Source: Halomonas almeriensis (GTDB taxonomy: Bacteria; Pseudomonadota; Gammaproteobacteria; Pseudomonadales; Halomonadaceae). Taken from it: a stretch of DNA of 64,000 nucleotides. The notes below the pieces were generated by a model. It saw nothing but the letters and a program-made list of their open reading frames with translations, searched no databases and was not told the origin of the DNA. The stretch spans positions 372,001-436,000 of the forward strand of contig NZ_JAUFPO010000006.1 in the NCBI RefSeq assembly GCF_030409235.1, in the 5' to 3' direction. The translations under genes and the position numbers were made by a program. Position 1 is the stretch's first letter; every line of letters starts with the position of its first letter. Below are positions 58,040 through 64,000 of the stretch, in pieces.

Positions 58040-59032
58040 ATGAGTTTTTTTCGACGCCTTGACGAGAATCAGCCGCTGACAGGCCGCCTGGCCATGGCCG
58101 TGGAGTATGACGGCACGCATTACTGTGGCTGGCAGCGTCTCAAGCATGCCGCGTCCATCCAGGGTGCCCTGGAAACGGCGCTGTCGAAGGTGGCCAGTGC
58201 GCCGGTGGACCTGCATGCCAGCGGGCGAACCGACTCCGGGGTGCATGCCACTCGCCAGGTCATCCACTTCGACCCGCCGGCGGCGCGTTCCGCCAAGGCC
58301 TGGGTGTTCGGCGGCAACGCCAATCTGCCCAAGGATATCGCCATCCGCTGGATCAAGCCCGTGGATACGGCCTTTCATGCGCGTTTCATGGCGGTGGCCC
58401 GGCGTTATCGTTACATCTGGCTCAATCAGCCCACCCGGCCGGTGCTCGAGCGGGCTCATGTCACCTGGTGTCGGGACCCCCTGAATGCCGAGGCGATGAA
58501 CGCAGCGGCTCAGGCGCTGGTCGGCGAGCACGACTTCTCCAGTTTCCGGGCCGCGGGTTGTCAGTCCCGGTCACCCTGGCGTCACCTGCATTTTATCGAG
58601 GTCAAGCGACACGGCCCTTATCTGGTGCTGGACGTCCAGGGCAACGCCTTTCTGCATCACATGATCCGCAACATCGCTGGCGCCCTGATGCGGGTCGGTC
58701 GCGGTGAGCAGGGGGAGGACTACCTGGCTCGGCTGCTGGCGCTCAGGAACCGGGCGCTGGGTGACATCACGGCGCCGGCCCACGGGCTGCATTTTGTCGA
58801 TTCCATCTATGACGCGGCCTGGGAGCTGCCCCGCGAGCCACTGGGCCCCAATCTGCTGGCCTTTCTCGGTGAGTGGACGGGCGATCGCCCCTTGCCGAGC
58901 ATCCGCCCCGAGCTGTTGCGCGGGCGGAGCCGGGAAGAGGGGCTGGCCTTTGCCGCGGCGCGGGCCGAGGAAGATGCTCGGACCGCCGAGGCTCAGTCCC
59001 ACGGCGATGAACAGGAGCCCGCCGATGTTTGA
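58040..59032 (+). CDS. truA: tRNA pseudouridine(38-40) synthase
   Basis: Modifies uridines 38-40 in the anticodon arm. Catalytic Asp in SGRTDSGVHA; VEYDGTHYCGWQ start. 330 aa against about 270 in E. coli: roughly 18 extra residues at the start and an acidic tail of about 40 (AAARAEEDARTAEAQ). The first ATG lacks a clear ribosome site; ATG 58094 is an alternative. Overlaps trpF by 8 bp. Confidence 0.95.
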   Translation: MSFFRRLDENQPLTGRLAMAVEYDGTHYCGWQRLKHAASIQGALETALSKVASAPVDLHASGRTDSGVHATRQVIHFDPPAARSAKAWVFGGNANLPKDIAIRWIKPVDTAFHARFMAVARRYRYIWLNQPTRPVLERAHVTWCRDPLNAEAMNAAAQALVGEHDFSSFRAAGCQSRSPWRHLHFIEVKRHGPYLVLDVQGNAFLHHMIRNIAGALMRVGRGEQGEDYLARLLALRNRALGDITAPAHGLHFVDSIYDAAWELPREPLGPNLLAFLGEWTGDRPLPSIRPELLRGRSREEGLAFAAARAEEDARTAEAQSHGDEQEPADV

Positions 59033-59666
59033 TCATGCCAGCCGGGTCGCTCGAACCCGGGTGAAGTTCTGTGGCCTGACGCGGCCCGGGGACGTGGATG
59101 CCGCCGTCGCTGCCGGTGCCGACGCCATCGGCTTTGTGCTCTGGCCGGGTAGCAAGCGCGCCATTTCGCTGGATCGCCTGGCCGCCTTGAGCGATCGGGT
59201 GCCGGCCTTCGTGACCCGGGTGGGCCTCTTTGTCGATGCATCGGCGGAGGAGGTCGAAGCGGCGGCGGCACATCTCGACCTGCTGCAGTTTCATGGTGAC
59301 GAGTCGCCCGCTGCCTGTGCGGCCTCCGCCATGCCCTGGATCAAGGCGCTGCGCATGCGCGACAACCTGGACCTCGAGGCGGCGGCAAGCACCTATGTAG
59401 ATGCTGGGGCACTGTTGCTAGATGCCTACCGACCCGGAGTGCCGGGGGGCACCGGCGAGACCTTCGACTGGTCGCGGATCCCCGCAACGCTGACAAAACC
59501 TGTTATCCTCGCTGGAGGTCTGTCGACGTTCAATGTGGCCGATGCCATCGACCGGGTACACCCCTTCGCGGTGGACGTTTCCGGCGGCATTGAAACGGCG
59601 CCCGGCATTAAGGATGCCGACGGCATGACGGCCTTTATGCGCGCGGTGCGTCGCGCCGATGGGTGA
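59025..59666 (+). CDS. trpF: Phosphoribosylanthranilate isomerase
   Basis: Third tryptophan-specific step. 213-aa TIM barrel; RVKFCGLTRPGDVDAAVAAG with catalytic Cys, LLQFHGDE, and the final VDVSGGIETAPGIKD. Start at ATG 59025 inside the truA end, with CAGGAG 7 bp upstream. Confidence 0.97.
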   Translation: MFDHASRVARTRVKFCGLTRPGDVDAAVAAGADAIGFVLWPGSKRAISLDRLAALSDRVPAFVTRVGLFVDASAEEVEAAAAHLDLLQFHGDESPAACAASAMPWIKALRMRDNLDLEAAASTYVDAGALLLDAYRPGVPGGTGETFDWSRIPATLTKPVILAGGLSTFNVADAIDRVHPFAVDVSGGIETAPGIKDADGMTAFMRAVRRADG

Positions 59667-59725
59667 TGCCCTAGCACCCTGGTGCTTCATCAACAATCCT
59701 ACACCGATCCTGTGAGGTGTCTTTC

Positions 59726-60940
59726 GTGAGCAAGTTCAGTGACCTGACCCGACTGCCGGACGATCGCGGCCACTTCGGCCCTTATGGTGGCCGGTTCGTC
59801 TCGGAGACCCTGAGCTTCGCCCTGGAGGATCTGCAGAAGACCTACCTGAGTCTTCGCGAGGATCCGCAGTTCCAGGCCGAATTCGACCATGACCTGTCCC
59901 ACTACGTGGGCCGTCCATCACCGCTCTATCACGCCGAGCGATGGTCGAATCAGATCGGCGGGGCCCAGGTCTGGCTGAAACGCGAGGATCTCAATCACAC
60001 CGGCGCGCACAAGGTGAACAACACCATCGGTCAGGCACTGCTCGCCAAGAAGAGCGGCAAGCCCCGCGTGATCGCCGAGACCGGCGCCGGTCAGCATGGT
60101 GTGGCCACCGCCACAGTAGCGGCGCGCCTGGGGCTGCAGTGCGAGATCTACATGGGCGCGGCGGACGTCGAGCGCCAGAAGCTCAACGTCTATCGCATGC
60201 GGCTGCTCGGCGCATCTGTGATTCCTGTGGAGTCGGGCACCCGTACGCTCAAGGATGCCATGAACGAGGCGCTGCGCGACTGGGTGACCAATGTCGACGA
60301 TACCTTTTACATCATCGGTACCGTGGCAGGCCCGCATCCTTACCCCATGCTGGTGCGCGACTTTAATTCCGTGGTCGGTCGCGAGGCCCGCCAGCAATGC
60401 TTCGAGGAGTTCGGTCGTCTGCCCGACGCCCTGGTCGCCTGTGTCGGCGGCGGCTCCAATTCCATCGGTCTGTTCTATCCGTTTGCCGAAGATGACGGGG
60501 TGACCATGATCGGTGTCGAGGCCGGCGGCGATGGTGTCATCACCGGCCGGCATGCGGCCCCCCTGACCTCGGGCGCGCCGCGGGGTGTGCTGCATGGCAA
60601 TCGCACCTACCTGATGTCCGACGAGGGCGGGCAGGTGTCGGATACGCATTCCGTGTCGGCGGGTCTCGATTATCCCGGTGTGGGCCCGGAGCATGCTTGC
60701 TGGAAAGATGCCGGGCGCGTCGAGTATGTGGCCGCCAACGATGACGCCGTGCTCGAGGCGTTCCGCGAACTGACGCATGTCGAGGGCATCATGCCGGCGC
60801 TCGAGTCGGCTCATGCGCTGGCGCATGCCAAGCAATTGGCAGCGACCATGCGGCCCGACCAGCACATCGTGGTCAACCTCTCCGGACGCGGTGACAAGGA
60901 CATCATGACCGTCGCCAAGCTTGACGGCATCGAATTCTGA
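59726..60940 (+). CDS. trpB: Tryptophan synthase beta chain
   Basis: PLP enzyme that joins indole and serine. 404 aa; PLP Lys in [23 protein letters not shown], and GGGSNSIG phosphate loop. Start is GTG at 59726, with GAGG 8 bp upstream, giving [23 protein letters not shown] 59717 is less likely. Confidence 0.98.
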   Translation: MSKFSDLTRLPDDRGHFGPYGGRFVSETLSFALEDLQKTYLSLREDPQFQAEFDHDLSHYVGRPSPLYHAERWSNQIGGAQVWLKREDLNHTGAHKVNNTIGQALLAKKSGKPRVIAETGAGQHGVATATVAARLGLQCEIYMGAADVERQKLNVYRMRLLGASVIPVESGTRTLKDAMNEALRDWVTNVDDTFYIIGTVAGPHPYPMLVRDFNSVVGREARQQCFEEFGRLPDALVACVGGGSNSIGLFYPFAEDDGVTMIGVEAGGDGVITGRHAAPLTSGAPRGVLHGNRTYLMSDEGGQVSDTHSVSAGLDYPGVGPEHACWKDAGRVEYVAANDDAVLEAFRELTHVEGIMPALESAHALAHAKQLAATMRPDQHIVVNLSGRGDKDIMTVAKLDGIEF

Positions 60941-60949
60941 GGAAGCCTG

Positions 60950-61753
60950 ATGAACCGAATTGATCAACGTTTTGCGGATCTGAAGGCGCAGGGACGCCGT
61001 GCGCTGATTCCCTACATCACGGCCGGTGACCCTGCTCCGCAGCACACCGTGTCCTTTATGCATGCCCTGGTTCGTGGCGGGGCCAACATCATCGAGCTGG
61101 GGGTGCCGTTCACCGATCCCATGGCCGATGGCCCAGTGATCCAGAAGGCTTGTGAACGGGCGCTGCGACATGATGTGCGACTGGTGGATCTGCTGCACAT
61201 GGTCAGCGAATTCCGCCGTGACGATGCGCACACACCGGTCGTGCTGATGGGTTACCTGAACCCGGTCGAGCGCCTCGGCCTCGAGCCATTCGCCGACCGC
61301 GCCGCCGCGTCGGGCGTCGACGGTGTCCTGCTGGTCGACATGCCCCCCGAAGAGGCCGACTTGCTGGGTCCGATCTTCAAGGAACGTGGCCTGGCTTCGA
61401 TCTTCCTGGTCGCCCCTACCACTTCACATGCCCGGGCCGCTACAATATGCGGCCATGGCGAGGGCTATCTGTACTATGTCTCGCTCAAGGGTGTCACCGG
61501 CGGGGCGGTTGCCGATGCCGAGGATATCGCCGCGCACCTGGCGCCATTGCGCGAGATGACCGATCTGCCACTGTGCGTCGGATTCGGCATTCGCGACGGC
61601 GCCTCGGCCGCGGCCGTCGGTCAGGTGGCGGATGGCGTCATTGTCGGCAGCGTGCTGGTCCAGAAGATTGCCGATAACGTCGAGACCCCTGAAGCGATCC
61701 CCGCCGCCCTGGAAGCGGTGCTGGGAGAAATGCGCCAGGCCCTGGATGCCTGA
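60950..61753 (+). CDS. trpA: Tryptophan synthase alpha chain
   Basis: Cleaves indole-3-glycerol phosphate to indole, channelled to TrpB. 267 aa; catalytic Glu in [19 protein letters not shown], Asp-equivalent region VVLMGYLNP. Nine bases after trpB with GAGGAAG ribosome site. Confidence 0.98.
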   Translation: MNRIDQRFADLKAQGRRALIPYITAGDPAPQHTVSFMHALVRGGANIIELGVPFTDPMADGPVIQKACERALRHDVRLVDLLHMVSEFRRDDAHTPVVLMGYLNPVERLGLEPFADRAAASGVDGVLLVDMPPEEADLLGPIFKERGLASIFLVAPTTSHARAATICGHGEGYLYYVSLKGVTGGAVADAEDIAAHLAPLREMTDLPLCVGFGIRDGASAAAVGQVADGVIVGSVLVQKIADNVETPEAIPAALEAVLGEMRQALDA

Positions 61754-61863
61754 ACGCCTGGCTGGACTCGCGTGCCTCGATGGCCGCCTTTGACGCGCGC
61801 GAGTCAACCGATTCGATTGGCCCCCCGGCCGGGGGCAACAGACCATAGGGAAGCGATTCTGAC

Positions 61864-62910
61864 ATGAGCTGGCTAGACAAGATCGTGCCCTCGGTGGGGC
61901 GCATTCAGCGCAAGGACCGACGAACCACCAGTGTGCCGGACGGCCTGTGGCGCAAGTGCCCCAAGTGCGAGGCAGTGCTCTACCTGCCGGAGCTCGAAAA
62001 GCATCACAACGTCTGCCCCAAGTGTGATCATCACTTGCGTCTGACGGCCCGCAAGCGCCTCGACTGGTTTCTCGACCGGGAAGGTCGCGAAGAAATCGCC
62101 GCCGATCTCGAGCCGGTGGATCGGCTGCGCTTTCGCGACTCCAAGAAGTACAAGGATCGCCTGGCCGCGGCGCAGAAGGCGACCGGTGAAAAGGATGGCC
62201 TGGTTGCCATGCGGGGCACGCTCGAAGGCCTTCCGGTGGTCGCGGTGGCCTTCGAGTTCACCTTTATGGGTGGCTCCATGGGCGCCGTGGTCGGCGAGAA
62301 GTTCGTGCGTGCCGCCACCCTTGCCCACGATGAGGGCGTGCCCCTGGTCTGCTTTGCGGCCTCGGGTGGCGCGCGCATGCAGGAAGCGCTGTTCTCGCTG
62401 ATGCAGATGGCCAAGACATCGGCCGCCCTCGAGCGGCTCAAGGAAGCCGGGGTACCCTATATCTCGGTGCTCACTGACCCGGTGTTCGGCGGTGTCTCGG
62501 CCTCGCTGGCCATGCTCGGCGACCTCAACGTGGCCGAGCCCAATGCACTGATCGGCTTTGCCGGTCCACGGGTCATCGAGCAGACGGTACGCGAACAGTT
62601 GCCGGAAGGCTTCCAGCGCAGCGAGTTCCTGCTTGAGCATGGCGCCGTGGACATGATCGTCCATCGCCAGGAAATCCGTGAGCGTCTGGGCGGTGTGCTG
62701 CGCAAGTTGACGCATCAGCCGGCCGATGGACCCAAGCGTCACGGGGGTGAGGAGCCGGATCTGGTGGATCGCGCCGAACAGGTCGAACCGCCGCAGGAAA
62801 CGGCCACCGCCGAGGCTTCGGGAAATGCCGCGGAACCGGCGGATCCGCCGACCGTTGGGTCGGCGAATCCGGACGCCGAGCCGACGCCACGTCCTGACAG
62901 CAACCGCTGA
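61864..62910 (+). CDS. accD: Acetyl-CoA carboxylase carboxyltransferase beta subunit
   Basis: Transfers CO2 from biotin to acetyl-CoA with AccA. 348 aa; N-terminal zinc finger (CPKC...CPKC), [15 protein letters not shown] and [12 protein letters not shown]. The last 55 or so residues are an acidic Glu/Pro/Ala-rich tail absent from E. coli AccD (304 aa). Confidence 0.97.
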   Translation: MSWLDKIVPSVGRIQRKDRRTTSVPDGLWRKCPKCEAVLYLPELEKHHNVCPKCDHHLRLTARKRLDWFLDREGREEIAADLEPVDRLRFRDSKKYKDRLAAAQKATGEKDGLVAMRGTLEGLPVVAVAFEFTFMGGSMGAVVGEKFVRAATLAHDEGVPLVCFAASGGARMQEALFSLMQMAKTSAALERLKEAGVPYISVLTDPVFGGVSASLAMLGDLNVAEPNALIGFAGPRVIEQTVREQLPEGFQRSEFLLEHGAVDMIVHRQEIRERLGGVLRKLTHQPADGPKRHGGEEPDLVDRAEQVEPPQETATAEASGNAAEPADPPTVGSANPDAEPTPRPDSNR

Positions 62911-62920
62911 GTCGGGCGCT

Positions 62921-64000
62921 ATGAACGAAGACGCTTCACCCACCGAGCTTGATGCCTGGCTGAGGCGGCTGGAAGCGGCCCACCCGGTCGATATCGAGCT
63001 CAGTCTCGATCGGGTGACCGAAGTGGCGCGTCGCATGGGGCTGCTCGACGGTCCCGTGGCGCAACGCGTCATCACCGTGGCTGGTACCAATGGCAAGGGT
63101 TCTACCGTGGCGCTGCTGGAGTCGCTGGCGACGCATCACGGCTTGTCCTCGGCCGCCTACACCTCTCCGCATCTGTTTCGTTACAACGAGCGCCTCCACC
63201 TGAATGGTCGGGAAGCCGATGATGAGGCCCTGATGAAGGGATTCAGGGCCGTCGAGGCGGCTCGCCTGGACGGTGAGCCGATCAGCCTGACCTATTTCGA
63301 GGTCGGCACCCTGGCCGCGTTGTCGGTCATCCGTCGACAAATGCCGCAACTGGCCATCCTCGAGGTTGGACTCGGGGGGCGGCTCGATGCGGTCAATGTG
63401 GTCGACGCGGATGTGGCCGTGGTGACCACGATCGCGCTGGACCATGCGGCCTTTCTGGGCAACGACCTGGAGGTCATCGGTCGCGAAAAGGCCGGGATCA
63501 TGCGACCTGGGCGCCCGGCCGTGCTGGGATCTCGGCAACTGCCCGGCAGTGTGCGGGCGGCCGCTCACGCGTGTGGCGCTCCGGTCCATGTGCTGGGAGA
63601 AGACTTTGATCGCCAGGGCGCGGCGCGCGACTGGCAATGGTCGCGGCAGGGGCAGCTGCGGATCGATGAACTGCCTGATCCGGCGCTGCCGCTGGACAAT
63701 GCCGCCACCGCCCTGACGGCGCTCGATCTGGCGGGAGTCTCGCTGCAGCCCGAGGCCTGTCGCGCGGCCATGCAATCCGTGGCGCTGCCCGGGCGCATGC
63801 AATGGCAGGGGGCCTGGTGCTTCGATGTGGGACACAACCCCCAGGCGGCCGCTTATGTTGCGGACCGGCTGGCCGATGACGAGACCACCGGCACGACCTA
63901 TGCGCTTCTCGGCATGTTGGCCGACAAGGATGCCGATGGCGTGATCGACGCGCTGTCGCCGGCCATCGATGCCTGGCTGCCGGTCTCACTGGAAGGTGAT
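62921..64000 (+). CDS. folC: Folylpolyglutamate synthase/dihydrofolate synthase, 3'-truncated by window edge
   Basis: From ATG 62921 (10 bp after accD) the frame is open to the window end: 360 codons of an expected 420-430. Mur-ligase-like fold with ATP loop VAGTNGKGSTVALLES, YTSPHLFRYNERL, and LEVGLGGRLDAVNVVD. The enzyme makes dihydrofolate and adds glutamates to folate. accD-folC is the usual order. Confidence 0.95.
   Translation, partial: MNEDASPTELDAWLRRLEAAHPVDIELSLDRVTEVARRMGLLDGPVAQRVITVAGTNGKGSTVALLESLATHHGLSSAAYTSPHLFRYNERLHLNGREADDEALMKGFRAVEAARLDGEPISLTYFEVGTLAALSVIRRQMPQLAILEVGLGGRLDAVNVVDADVAVVTTIALDHAAFLGNDLEVIGREKAGIMRPGRPAVLGSRQLPGSVRAAAHACGAPVHVLGEDFDRQGAARDWQWSRQGQLRIDELPDPALPLDNAATALTALDLAGVSLQPEACRAAMQSVALPGRMQWQGAWCFDVGHNPQAAAYVADRLADDETTGTTYALLGMLADKDADGVIDALSPAIDAWLPVSLEGD

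Overview
The window is a stretch of core chromosome from a high-GC gammaproteobacterium. Gene order around mpl-ubiX, proA-nadD-rsfS-rlmH-mrdAB-mltB-rlpA-dacA-lipB, topA, mfd-gap-nqr, holA-lptE-leuS and leuCDB-asd-truA-trpF-accD-folC resembles Pseudomonas. The Na+-translocating NQR operon, acidic proteins and a PPi-type phosphofructokinase point to a halophilic or marine relative, most likely Halomonadaceae (Halomonas-like). That assignment is inference from gene content, since no rRNA is present. No tRNA, rRNA, insertion sequence, prophage or CRISPR array was seen, and no gene-free stretch exceeds about 300 bp.

Layout: 1-2147 holds the start of accB (minus) and dsbD. 2392-6009 holds a DUF2333 membrane protein, ppa, and a fused PP2C-phosphatase/kinase that has lost key residues in both domains. 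6122-11893 holds PPi-phosphofructokinase, mpl, ubiX, a LysE exporter and a DedA-PAP2 fusion. 12154-22573 is one long plus-strand cluster for proline and NAD synthesis, ribosome silencing and modification, cell elongation and peptidoglycan trimming (mrdA, mrdB, mltB, rlpA, dacA), and lipoylation (lipB, with lipA convergent). 23996-30271 holds a PhaC-like DUF3141 protein, topA, a DUF6586 protein and an L,D-transpeptidase. 30481-35572 holds an Lpp/OprI lipoprotein, a second L,D-transpeptidase and mfd. 35754-43915 holds a long-form GAPDH and nqrABCDEF plus nqrM. 44008-50087 (minus) holds a DUF488 gene broken by a nonsense codon, a PA2778/PA2779-type pair, holA, lptE and leuS. 50318-53175 holds a zinc-ribbon protein, an unrecognised polytopic membrane protein and a LysR regulator. 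53332-64000 holds leuCDB, asd, truA, trpFBA, accD and a truncated folC.

Functionally the region concentrates on the cell envelope (peptidoglycan precursor recycling, elongation complex, lytic enzymes, Lpp and its probable anchoring enzymes, LPS assembly), on amino-acid synthesis (Pro, Leu, Trp and the aspartate family), and on sodium-based respiration.

The non-routine signals are: three intergenic elements built from 7-bp repeats with opposing arms, each placed directly after a stop codon; the probably inactive phosphatase/kinase fusion; the DUF488 pseudogene with a stop at the Arg of the VDRLWPRG motif; the nqr operon without apbE; and the absence of aroQ between dsbD and accB. No clearly new multi-gene system was found.
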